Below are positions 1 through 6,654 of a DNA stretch of 7,799 bases, piece after piece (the stretch's first letter is position 1; each line of letters starts with the position of its first letter). Source of the DNA: CAYZEZ01 sp964477295. GTDB lineage: Bacteria; Bacteroidota; Bacteroidia; Bacteroidales; SM23-62. The position numbers and the translations under genes are program-made. Location of the stretch: positions 1 to 7,799 of the forward strand of contig CAYZEZ010000228.1 of NCBI GenBank assembly GCA_964477295.1. Direction: 5' to 3'. The notes below the pieces were generated by a model that searched no databases, was not told the DNA's origin, and saw nothing but the letters and a program-made list of their open reading frames with translations.

Positions 1-87
1 TGCCTTATTGGTTATCCGGATGAACTTATCTTCAGTTAGTTCCTTCTCAAGTTTATCCTTTTGTACAGCGCGAATAATTGGTTCCAT
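1..87 (-). CDS. GNAT-family N-acyltransferase, N-terminal fragment (GlsB/OlsB-like, partial)
   Basis: Seen: an ATG on the minus strand (complement of 85-87) opens a frame of 29 codons that runs off the left edge without a stop. The peptide begins MEPIIRAVQKDK and continues with ELTEDKFIRITNK. In my recollection this resembles the start of the Bacteroidota 'hemolysin-like' GNAT proteins, which often read ELTxDKFxRxTN near residue 20. Members of that family (OlsB, GlsB) attach a 3-hydroxy fatty acyl chain to the amino group of ornithine or glycine as the first step of aminolipid synthesis. Context supports this: the frame starts 50 bases downstream of an acyltransferase on the same strand, the usual partner for the second, O-acylation step. 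No catalytic part lies in the window, so both the family and the amino acid substrate remain inference. There is no clear Shine-Dalgarno sequence. Confidence 0.55.
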   Translation of the reverse strand, partial: MEPIIRAVQKDKLEKELTEDKFIRITNKA

Positions 88-137
88 ATATCAGGTCAGG
101 TCTAACTAATCAAAAGTAGCAATTATTTTTATAATCT

Positions 138-992
138 TTAATCCGGTGGAGATCCATTTCCGGCAGGAAGGGCATATACTATCGACCTGATTTCATCCGC
201 CCACTGGATGTTTGTTTTACTCTTGTCAAGAGTGCTGTAAGGAATTGGTTTTCCAAATGTAACGTTTATGGTTTTATTCCTGTGTTTATAGGATTCATCC
301 ACAAGATAAAACATTTCGAGGTTCCATTTAATGCGAAAAAACCTGCGGAAATTAGCCAGGTTGTAGAAAAAGTTGGAATTTCTGCCGCTGAAATGCACCG
401 GAATTATATCCCGGTGATACTGGATTGCTTTCTGTATGAAATTCTTTTGCCAGGTCAGATCCTGGATCACTCCTTTTATTTTTCGGCTTACAAATCCCGA
501 TGGGAATGTAAGAACTTGTGTGTCAGACTGATATATTTTATTCAGTTCCTTAATAACCTCCCTCGACTGTCCGCCATGTTTGTTAATAGCCACAAAATGA
601 TCGGCCAGGGGCCCCATAGCCATTAAGATGTCATTGACCAGGAACTTAATTTGATCAAACTTCCGGCTCACCAATTCAATCAGGATGATGCCATCAAAAC
701 CTCCCAGTGGATGGTTGGAAGCAAAAATGAACCTGCCGGATTCGGGAATATTATCAAAACCAGAGATATTGAGCGTTACGTTGAATTCCGCGATCATGGC
801 ATGGATAAATTCCACTCCCTTCTTATGTCCGTGCCGCTCCAGGAGATTATTTACAAAGTCCTGGTGTACAATGCGTTCGATATAGCGATAAATAAATCCC
901 GGGACCATCCTGCCCATCGTCGGATTCTTTTCCTTGAATACCTTCCTTATCTCAATTTTTAATTCGTTTGAAGGCTGATTATTGTCTTCCAT
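138..992 (-). CDS. Lysophospholipid acyltransferase family protein (PlsC/LPLAT superfamily, GlsA/OlsA-like)
   Basis: A 284-residue protein, probably a membrane-associated O-acyltransferase. The acyltransferase core starts with NHPLGGFDG (residues 93-101), which holds the presumed catalytic His94 and Asp100. It continues with a block around FPSGFVSRK (163-171), equivalent to the FPEG motif of PlsC, and a proline block IIPVHFSGRNS (196-206). Residues 1-75 form a charged helical extension. Two features differ from classic PlsC: His and Asp are five residues apart rather than four (HX5D instead of HX4D), and the Glu of FPEG is Ser. I recall the same variants in related Bacteroidota proteins, so they look like subfamily traits rather than damage. 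The gene lies 50 bases upstream of a probable GNAT acyltransferase on the same strand and diverges from mraZ, which suggests the second acylation in glycine- or ornithine-lipid synthesis. A role in ordinary phosphatidic acid synthesis cannot be excluded. The acyltransferase fold is well supported; the exact substrate is inferred. Confidence 0.88.
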   Translation of the reverse strand: MEDNNQPSNELKIEIRKVFKEKNPTMGRMVPGFIYRYIERIVHQDFVNNLLERHGHKKGVEFIHAMIAEFNVTLNISGFDNIPESGRFIFASNHPLGGFDGIILIELVSRKFDQIKFLVNDILMAMGPLADHFVAINKHGGQSREVIKELNKIYQSDTQVLTFPSGFVSRKIKGVIQDLTWQKNFIQKAIQYHRDIIPVHFSGRNSNFFYNLANFRRFFRIKWNLEMFYLVDESYKHRNKTINVTFGKPIPYSTLDKSKTNIQWADEIRSIVYALPAGNGSPPD

Positions 993-1035
993 CCTGATTT
1001 GTTATGGAATATATTTCCCTGGGTAAAATTACCAA

Positions 1036-1057
1036 AATTCAAAAATTTATTTGAATT
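1036..1057. repeat. AT-rich inverted repeat in the divergent intergenic region
   Basis: Perfect 8-bp arms AATTCAAA (1036-1043) and TTTGAATT (1050-1057) flank a 6-bp centre, AATTTA. The element starts 43 bases upstream of the acyltransferase start codon on the minus strand and lies about 157 bases upstream of mraZ. There is no GC-rich stem or T-tract, so it is not a typical terminator. It could be a site for a dimeric regulator of the acyltransferase gene, but an AT-rich spacer can contain such symmetry by chance. Confidence 0.3.
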
Positions 1058-1134
1058 CTTTCCAACCTTATTGACATTTTCGCTGACAATGCTGATTTCC
1101 AATTATTTGACATGTTGGATAAAAGTTATCAACA

Positions 1135-1171
1135 ATAGTGTCAAAAAATGGGAAAAAGTGGAGGAAAGTGG
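1135..1171 (+). promoter_or_regulatory. MraZ-type operator: four 10-bp-phased direct repeats
   Basis: Four 7-mers recur every 10 bases: ATAGTGT (1135-1141), AAAATGG (1145-1151), AAAGTGG (1155-1161) and AAAGTGG (1165-1171). Each is separated by 3 bases. The last two are identical and the first two are degenerate. Published MraZ sites have the same design, with AAAGTG(T/G) repeats and 3-base spacers in Mollicutes and TGGG-core repeats in Escherichia coli, always in front of mraZ. MraZ forms a ring-shaped oligomer that reads several repeats in a row. The array ends 43 bases before the mraZ start, where bound protein could block the promoter. This makes autoregulation of the dcw operon likely. 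I could not assign the -10 and -35 (or Bacteroidota -7 and -33) elements with confidence. Confidence 0.75.
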
Positions 1172-1214
1172 TAATATTTTATTTATTTTTACGAAAATGT
1201 GCTGAAAGCCTTAT

Positions 1215-1685
1215 ATGGTAACGTTTATAGGAGAATATAGTGGCAAGGTGGATGCGAAAGGCAGGATCATATTTCCTGCAGCATTCAAAAGACAACTCCC
1301 GGCAGGAGCCCAGGAACGGTTTGTACTGAAGCGGGATGTGTTTACTAAGTGCTTGGTTTTGTACCCGCTGGAAGAGTGGGAGATGCAGGTGCGGATCATT
1401 CGCAGCAAGACCAATCAATACAACCGGGAGCATGCCAGCTTCCTGAGAAAATTCTTCCAGGGTACGGCTGAAATAATGCTGGATTCAAGCAACAGGATAC
1501 TGATCCCGAAAAGATTGTCAGAATATGCTGAAATAGGAAAGGAGATCATTCTGGCAGGCCAGCCTGGAAAAATTGAATTATGGGCCATCGAGAAATATGG
1601 TGAAGTAAGCAGGATTGACGACGACTTTGCAGAGATGGCCGAAAAAATATTGGGTCAGGACATCCATGATATAGATGAAGCATGA
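1215..1685 (+). CDS. mraZ: Transcriptional regulator MraZ
   Basis: A 156-residue MraZ, close to the usual 140-155 residues. It has two tandem SpoVT/AbrB-like DNA-binding domains, each with the signature DxxxR: DAKGR at residues 13-17 and DSSNR at 90-94. The N-terminus MVTFIGEYSGKVDAKGR is typical of Bacteroidota. MraZ binds direct repeats upstream of its own gene and regulates the dcw operon; in E. coli it is a repressor. Here a fitting repeat array lies at 1135-1171. The ATG at 1215 is chosen because it gives the expected N-terminus, although no good Shine-Dalgarno sequence precedes it. The stop codon overlaps the rsmH start by four bases (ATGA, 1682-1685), so translation of rsmH is probably coupled. 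The acidic C-terminal tail (QDIHDIDEA) lies outside the domains. Identity is secure. Confidence 0.96.
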   Translation: MVTFIGEYSGKVDAKGRIIFPAAFKRQLPAGAQERFVLKRDVFTKCLVLYPLEEWEMQVRIIRSKTNQYNREHASFLRKFFQGTAEIMLDSSNRILIPKRLSEYAEIGKEIILAGQPGKIELWAIEKYGEVSRIDDDFAEMAEKILGQDIHDIDEA

Positions 1686-2578
1686 GTTATCATCAGCCGG
1701 TATTATTAACGGAGACCGTCGATCATTTGATGGTCCGGCCTGATGGCACCTATATCGATCTGACATTTGGTGGCGGAGGGCACTCTGCCGAGATATTAAA
1801 AAGGCTTAAAAAAGGAAGGCTGATAGCGTTTGATCAGGACAGTGATGCCGGGACAAATGCGGTGAAGGACAAAAGGTTCTTTTTCATCAGGGGAAATTTC
1901 AGGTACGTCAAGAACTTTCTTCGATTTGAGGATGTTGTTGAGGTAGATGGAGCGATAGCCGACCTGGGAGTGTCTTCCCACCATTTTGATGAAGCCGGAA
2001 GGGGATTTTCATTCATGCACAACAACCAGCTTGATATGCGCATGAACCGTGAAGCTTCATTAACAGCCAAAAATATATTGAATGAGTACAAGGAAGGAGA
2101 TTTGCGACGGATTCTACGGACATATGGAGAGTTGACAAATGCTGAGAAGGTGAGCAGGGCCATAGTAATGGCACGGGAAAAATCCCCTCTGGAATCAGTT
2201 GATGATCTGTTGACAACCCTCGAACATTGCCTGCCAAAACAAAACCAAAACAAGTACCTGGCTAAAGTCTTTCAGGCCTTGCGCATTGAAGTCAACGATG
2301 AAATGAATGCACTGGCAGAAATGCTGATGCAGGTAACCGGGCTGCTTAAATCAGGTGCCCGGTTTGCAGTAATTACCTATCACTCACTCGAAGACAGGCT
2401 GGTGAAAAACCTTTTTAAAAACGGGAACCTTGAAGGAGAGATCAGGCAGGATTTTTTCGGGAATAAGGAACTTTTATATCTGCAGGTTAACAAAACTGTG
2501 ATCAGGCCGGGTGATGAAGAGCTGAGACAAAATCCAAGGGCCAGAAGCGCAAAGCTCAGGGTTGGAGAAAAAATCTGA
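1682..2578 (+). CDS. rsmH: 16S rRNA (cytosine(1402)-N(4))-methyltransferase RsmH (MraW)
   Basis: RsmH transfers a methyl group from S-adenosylmethionine to N4 of C1402 in 16S rRNA, in the decoding centre of the small ribosomal subunit. The 298-residue protein is slightly shorter than the 313-residue E. coli enzyme but complete. Family blocks appear in order: HQPVLL near the N-terminus, the SAM-binding loop TFGGGGHS (28-35) and FDQD (50-53), DLGVSSHHFD (94-103), RGFSF (107-111), LDMRMN (117-122), FQALRIEVNDE (197-207), ITYHSLEDRLVK (231-242) and NPRARSAKLR (284-293). The start at 1682 overlaps the mraZ stop as ATGA. An 83-base gap separates it from ftsL, the largest gap within the operon. Identity is secure. 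Confidence 0.97.
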   Translation: MSYHQPVLLTETVDHLMVRPDGTYIDLTFGGGGHSAEILKRLKKGRLIAFDQDSDAGTNAVKDKRFFFIRGNFRYVKNFLRFEDVVEVDGAIADLGVSSHHFDEAGRGFSFMHNNQLDMRMNREASLTAKNILNEYKEGDLRRILRTYGELTNAEKVSRAIVMAREKSPLESVDDLLTTLEHCLPKQNQNKYLAKVFQALRIEVNDEMNALAEMLMQVTGLLKSGARFAVITYHSLEDRLVKNLFKNGNLEGEIRQDFFGNKELLYLQVNKTVIRPGDEELRQNPRARSAKLRVGEKI

Positions 2579-2661
2579 ATTGAAGCACACGAAAGCAAGT
2601 GATATTAAAGGAACCCGCATGATGGCAGGTGAAATTGAGAAAAGAAGGAAATACCTGAGCA

Positions 2662-3054
2662 ATGGCATACGAACCAAACAGCAGGACTGAATTTATCGAC
2701 CAGAAAGAGGAGAAGAAGGAATATCGCCGGTCGCGGTTCCGGGATATTATGGATGGAAGCCTTCTGACCAGGGACAGGGTGGTAAAACAGTTGCCCTTTG
2801 TTCTGTTCATTACCCTGACTATCATTCTTTACATAGCCAACAGGTACCATGCAGAAAAGCTTGTTCGCAAAACCCTGGAAATGCAAACAGAATTGAAGGA
2901 GCTGAGGGCTGAATCGATTTCAACAGCCTCCGAGCTTGAATACATAAGCCGCCAGTCACAGGTTGCCAGGTTGATCGAAGAGAGAAACATGGATTTGAAG
3001 CAATCGGAGAAGCCTCCCTATCAAATAGTGGATGAGAAAAAGAGAAGACGATAA
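2662..3054 (+). CDS. ftsL: FtsL-like cell division protein
   Basis: A 130-residue single-pass membrane protein in the usual ftsL position between rsmH and ftsI. In order it has a charged cytoplasmic N-terminus (1-43), one hydrophobic membrane segment at about 44-60 (LPFVLFITLTIILYIAN), and a periplasmic helix rich in heptad-like Leu, Glu and Lys (about 64-112) that should form a coiled coil. It ends with a short tail containing PPYQIV and a basic KKRRR. FtsL pairs with FtsB through such coiled coils and helps activate FtsWI septal peptidoglycan synthesis. Sequence conservation of FtsL is low, so the call depends on topology, size and gene order. The start is constrained: an in-frame TGA at 2656-2658 lies just upstream, and ATG 2662 is the first start codon after it. 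A purine-rich AGAAGGAAA about 12 bases before may act as ribosome binding site. The stop lies 1 base before the preferred ftsI start. Confidence 0.85.
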   Translation: MAYEPNSRTEFIDQKEEKKEYRRSRFRDIMDGSLLTRDRVVKQLPFVLFITLTIILYIANRYHAEKLVRKTLEMQTELKELRAESISTASELEYISRQSQVARLIEERNMDLKQSEKPPYQIVDEKKRRR

Positions 3055-3055
3055 A

Positions 3056-5182
3056 ATGTCGATTAAAAAGACCATAGTCTACAGGTTAATTGGTATCTAT
3101 CTGCTGGTTTTTGCCTCAGGGGTTTTAATCATACTCAGGATCCTTCAGCTGCAACTGATCCAGGGAGAGGAGTTAAAACAAATGGCCGCCGATCTGACCA
3201 TGAAGTATGAATCGATTGAACCTTACCGTGGTGATATTTATGCAGCCGATGGAAAAAGGCTCCTGGCTACTTCGGTGCCGTTCTATGAGATCCGGATGGA
3301 CCTGAACAGTACGGCACTCGATGCGGATGTATTTAATCGTGATATTGATTCTTTGTCGTTGTGCCTGTCCAATATGTTCAGGGATAAATCAAAATCCGAA
3401 TACAAAAAGGAGCTTACTGCCGCCCGGAGATTAAATAAAAGATATTACCTGATAAAAAGAAGAATAAACTATCCGCAACTCCAGGAGATGAAGAAGTTTC
3501 CAATTTTCAGGCTGGGAAGGTATAAAGGGGGTTTCATCGTTATACAGAAAAACAGGAGGATAAGGCCCCATAATCTTTTGGCTGCCAGAACGATAGGCTA
3601 CGTTGGCAATGCTGAGGCAGGTACCGTGGTCGGGATAGAAGGAGCTTATGATTACATGTTGAAAGGGGTTACCGGCATCCGGCTGATGCAGAAGACTGCA
3701 GGCAATATATGGATCCCGGTAAGTGATGCCAATGAAGTGGAGCCGGAGAATGGTTATGATGTGGTGACAACAATAGATATCGATATCCAGGATGTGGCAG
3801 AAAATGCCCTCCTGGATCAGCTCGAACGACACAATGCACACCATGGTTGTGTGGTGTTGATGGAGGTGAAGACAGGAGTTATCAAGGCAATTGCCAATCT
3901 TCAGCTGGATGATGATGGACGCTATAAGGAGATATACAACTATGCCATCGCCGAAAGCACTGAACCGGGATCAACATTTAAACTTGCCTCCCTCATTGTA
4001 GCTATGGAAGATGGATTTGTCAGGCCGGGAGATACCATTGATGCGGGTAATGGCAGTGTCCGATTCTATGATAAAGTCATCAGGGACACACGAAAAGGTG
4101 GTTATGGGAAGATAACTGTTAAGGAAGCCTTTGAACATTCCTCCAATGTAGCTTTCTCGAAAATCATTTACAACAACTATAAAGGCAGAGAGGAGGACTT
4201 CGTTGAACGGCTCTATCGGATGCACCTGAATGAAAAACTCGGAATTGAGATAAAAGGAGAAGGGGAACCATTCATCCAGTACCCTGGAGATGAATATTGG
4301 TCGGGAATATCCCTGCCTATGATGTCACACGGTTACGAGGTGAGAATGACACCCCTGCAAATACTGACATTTTATAATGCCATAGCCAATAACGGGTCTA
4401 TGGTTAAGCCAAGGTTTATCGACCGTGTTACTCATTATGGCCAGGTAATCAAGAAGATCAATACCGAAATCATTGATCCATCCATATGTTCGAGAGAGAC
4501 AGTACGTGATGCCAGGCTCATGCTCGAAGGAGTAGTTCTTAACGGTACGGCAGGGAACCTGCTTAACGAACATTTTTCAATTGCAGGCAAGACAGGAACC
4601 GCGCAGATCGCCAATGAAAAATATGGATATAAGATTGACTCAAAAGTAAGCTACCAGGCATCCTTTGTCGGTTATTTCCCTGCCGACAATCCAAAATACT
4701 CGTGTATCGTTGTGATAAATTCACCTACAAGCGATGTGTATTATGGCAATCTTGTTGCTGGTCCGGTTTTTAAAGAAATAGCCAATAAGGTTTACGCGAC
4801 AAGCCTCGACATGAATCACCCTGTTCACCTTACTGAATCTTCGGCTATCGCAGATGTTCCCTTCTCAAAGCACGGCTCCCTCGATTACCTGAAAATGGTG
4901 CTTGATTACCTGGATATTAAATATGAAACGGAATCATCCGACATGGATTGGGTACTGACAAGGAAAATGGAGGACCATATAGAAATTGATAAACTGAATG
5001 TGAAAGAAGGAATCGTGCCGAATGTTAAAGAGATGGGGTTGATGGATGCAGTTTATCTGCTGGAGAAAGAAGGCATGGTGGTAAGAGTAAAGGGCCGGGG
5101 TAAGGTGGTGGATCAGTCCATCCAGCCTGGATCAATCGTTCAACAGGGTAACCAGATCATATTAACAATGAGTTTTATTTGA
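3056..5182 (+). CDS. ftsI: Division-specific transpeptidase FtsI (PBP3-type, class B PBP) with PASTA domain
   Basis: FtsI cross-links septal peptidoglycan in the periplasm together with FtsW. Numbered from the ATG at 3056 (708 residues), the protein has a short cytoplasmic N-terminus and an uncleaved membrane anchor at about 9-30. A PBP dimerisation domain follows, containing RGDIYAADG near 58-66. The transpeptidase domain has all three active-site motifs: STFK with the nucleophile Ser306, SSN at 362-364, and KTGT at 512-515. A linker containing DYLKMVLDYLDIKYE leads to a C-terminal PASTA domain (about 651-708, starting IVPNVKEMGLMDAV). In Bacteroidota a PASTA tail on FtsI is usual. An upstream in-frame ATG at 3032 would add eight residues (MRKREDDK) and overlap ftsL by 23 bases. 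I prefer 3056 because MSIKKTIVYRL matches the usual short N-terminus and starts one base after the ftsL stop. The 3' end overlaps murE as TTGA. Identity is secure; the start is less certain. Confidence 0.95.
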   Translation: MSIKKTIVYRLIGIYLLVFASGVLIILRILQLQLIQGEELKQMAADLTMKYESIEPYRGDIYAADGKRLLATSVPFYEIRMDLNSTALDADVFNRDIDSLSLCLSNMFRDKSKSEYKKELTAARRLNKRYYLIKRRINYPQLQEMKKFPIFRLGRYKGGFIVIQKNRRIRPHNLLAARTIGYVGNAEAGTVVGIEGAYDYMLKGVTGIRLMQKTAGNIWIPVSDANEVEPENGYDVVTTIDIDIQDVAENALLDQLERHNAHHGCVVLMEVKTGVIKAIANLQLDDDGRYKEIYNYAIAESTEPGSTFKLASLIVAMEDGFVRPGDTIDAGNGSVRFYDKVIRDTRKGGYGKITVKEAFEHSSNVAFSKIIYNNYKGREEDFVERLYRMHLNEKLGIEIKGEGEPFIQYPGDEYWSGISLPMMSHGYEVRMTPLQILTFYNAIANNGSMVKPRFIDRVTHYGQVIKKINTEIIDPSICSRETVRDARLMLEGVVLNGTAGNLLNEHFSIAGKTGTAQIANEKYGYKIDSKVSYQASFVGYFPADNPKYSCIVVINSPTSDVYYGNLVAGPVFKEIANKVYATSLDMNHPVHLTESSAIADVPFSKHGSLDYLKMVLDYLDIKYETESSDMDWVLTRKMEDHIEIDKLNVKEGIVPNVKEMGLMDAVYLLEKEGMVVRVKGRGKVVDQSIQPGSIVQQGNQIILTMSFI

Positions 5183-6654
5183 TAGAATTGAAACAGATTA
5201 ATGACATACTAACAGGAATACAGGATTACAGGTCAACTGGTCCCACAGACCGGGAGATCACTGGTGTATGTTTTGATTCCAGGAAAGCTGATGCCGGCAA
5301 TGTATTTATTGCGGTAAAGGGAACCCGGGCCGATGGTCATGACTTTATCCGGGATGCCATCAGCAAGGGGTGCACTGCCATTGTTTGTGAAACACTTCCC
5401 GAAAAAACGGTTCCTGATATATGTTATATCCAGGTTAAAAATGCCGGATTTGCCCTTGGAATAATTTGCTCCAATTATTTCGGCCAGCCTTCAGGTAAAA
5501 TAAAATTAATAGGCATTACCGGTACCAATGGTAAAACAACCATTGCCACACTGCTCTACCGCCTCATTACAAAGCTGGGTTACCGGGCAGGACTCATCTC
5601 CACCATAGAGGTACTGATCAATGACCGGGCACAGGAAGCTACACATACTACTCCTGATGCTTTGCAGATAAACCGGTTACTGGCTGACATGGTGAACCAG
5701 GACTGCAGCTATTGTTTTATGGAGGTTAGCTCGCATTCAATTGATCAGCAACGTATTGCAGGGCTCCAATTTGCCGGCGGCATATTTACTAACCTCACCC
5801 ATGAACACCTGGATTATCATAAAGATTTCAGGCATTACCTGAATTCGAAAAAGGCCTTTTTTAATCACCTGCCCGATGATGCATTTGCCCTTATCAACCT
5901 GGATGACCGCAACGGTAAAGTGATGGTACAGAATTGCAAGGCCAAAACAAAGACCTATTCCCTTAAGTCGTTTTCGGATTACAAGGGAAAGATCATGGAA
6001 AATCATTTTGAAGGGATGCAGCTGAAAATCAATGAAAGGGATGTCTGGATATCCCTGATGGGCGAATTTAATGCCTATAATACACTGGCTGTCTATGCCT
6101 GTTGTGAGTTACTTTCCATCGAAAAAGAAAGTGTGCTCACCGGCCTGAGTGATCTCCACCCGGTTCGTGGACGGGCAGAGGTGGTCAGAGGAGAGTCGGG
6201 TGTCGTCGCTATCGTCGACTATGCCCATACCCCGGATGCCTTAAAAAATATTATCCAGTCGGTGGATCAGATAAGGCCCAAAGGACAAAAACTGATTACC
6301 GTTGTGGGTGCGGGAGGAAACAGGGACCGGGCAAAGCGCCCGCTCATGGGGAATATTGCTGCAACAGGAAGCGACAGGGTGATACTGACTTCTGATAATC
6401 CCCGGAACGAATCACCGGAGGCAATCATCGATGAGATAAAGAGCGGGATCTCCGAAGCCGGCATGAAAAAGGTTATAGCTATTGTCGACCGGTATGAAGC
6501 CATTAAGACGGCGATCATGCTGGCGAACAAAGGAGACATTGTACTGGTCGCCGGGAAAGGACACGAAACGTACCAGGATATTGCCGGGAAGAAAGTTCAC
6601 TTCGACGACCTTGAAATTATTAAACAAATAATGAATCCGAAAGCAGTATGTTAA
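5179..6654 (+). CDS. murE: UDP-N-acetylmuramoyl-L-alanyl-D-glutamate--2,6-diaminopimelate ligase MurE
   Basis: MurE is a cytoplasmic ATP-dependent ligase that adds the third residue of the peptidoglycan stem peptide. The 491-residue protein shows the three Mur ligase domains: an N-terminal UDP-binding domain with VCFDSRKADAGNVFIA (30-45), a central ATPase domain with the P-loop GITGTNGKTT (112-121), HTTPDAL (156-162) and MEVSSHSIDQQR (181-192), and a C-terminal domain with HPVRGR (327-332) and VDYAHTPDAL (346-355). The lysine expected to be carbamylated is K224 or K225 in NSKKAFF. DNPR at 406-409 and GKGHE at 459-463 are the signature for meso-diaminopimelate rather than lysine. The start appears to be TTG at 5179, overlapping the ftsI stop as TTGA; no in-frame ATG lies near a plausible N-terminus. 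A second TTG at 5188 would shorten the protein by three residues. The 3' end overlaps mraY by 7 bases. Confidence 0.96.
   Translation: MIELKQINDILTGIQDYRSTGPTDREITGVCFDSRKADAGNVFIAVKGTRADGHDFIRDAISKGCTAIVCETLPEKTVPDICYIQVKNAGFALGIICSNYFGQPSGKIKLIGITGTNGKTTIATLLYRLITKLGYRAGLISTIEVLINDRAQEATHTTPDALQINRLLADMVNQDCSYCFMEVSSHSIDQQRIAGLQFAGGIFTNLTHEHLDYHKDFRHYLNSKKAFFNHLPDDAFALINLDDRNGKVMVQNCKAKTKTYSLKSFSDYKGKIMENHFEGMQLKINERDVWISLMGEFNAYNTLAVYACCELLSIEKESVLTGLSDLHPVRGRAEVVRGESGVVAIVDYAHTPDALKNIIQSVDQIRPKGQKLITVVGAGGNRDRAKRPLMGNIAATGSDRVILTSDNPRNESPEAIIDEIKSGISEAGMKKVIAIVDRYEAIKTAIMLANKGDIVLVAGKGHETYQDIAGKKVHFDDLEIIKQIMNPKAVC

Noticed and set aside
282..962. Plus-strand open frames opposite the acyltransferase gene
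   Set aside because: They overlap a well-supported minus-strand gene with conserved motifs and show no family features; they are antisense shadows.
1022..1033. Short palindrome GGTAA-AA-TTACC
   Set aside because: Only 5-bp arms in AT-rich DNA, with no link to a promoter element that I can identify.
1107..1133. TTGACA (1107-1112) with TATCAA (1128-1133) as a mraZ promoter
   Set aside because: The spacer is only 15 bases and the -10 match is poor. Bacteroidota promoters use different consensus elements (TAnnTTTG), and no convincing copy at a proper spacing was found.
1127..1135. DnaA-box-like TTATCAACA
   Set aside because: A single near-match with one mismatch, with no cluster of further boxes and no replication genes nearby; expected by chance in AT-rich DNA.
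999..1205. A 68-codon plus-strand frame upstream of mraZ
   Set aside because: It covers the inverted repeat and the MraZ repeat array, has a biased Phe/Leu/Lys composition from AT-rich DNA, lacks a ribosome binding site and resembles no protein family. It is better explained as regulatory spacer.
1834..2253. A 139-codon minus-strand frame inside rsmH
   Set aside because: It is rich in Ser, Arg and Leu as expected for the antisense of a coding region, and rsmH is secure across the full stretch.
2626..2657. CAGGT/ACCTG inverted pair that could loop out the ftsL ribosome binding site
   Set aside because: Only five base pairs closing a 22-base loop; too weak to support a regulatory hairpin.
3431..3844. 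A 137-codon minus-strand frame inside ftsI
   Set aside because: Antisense shadow of a gene with all expected motifs; no start signal or recognisable domain.
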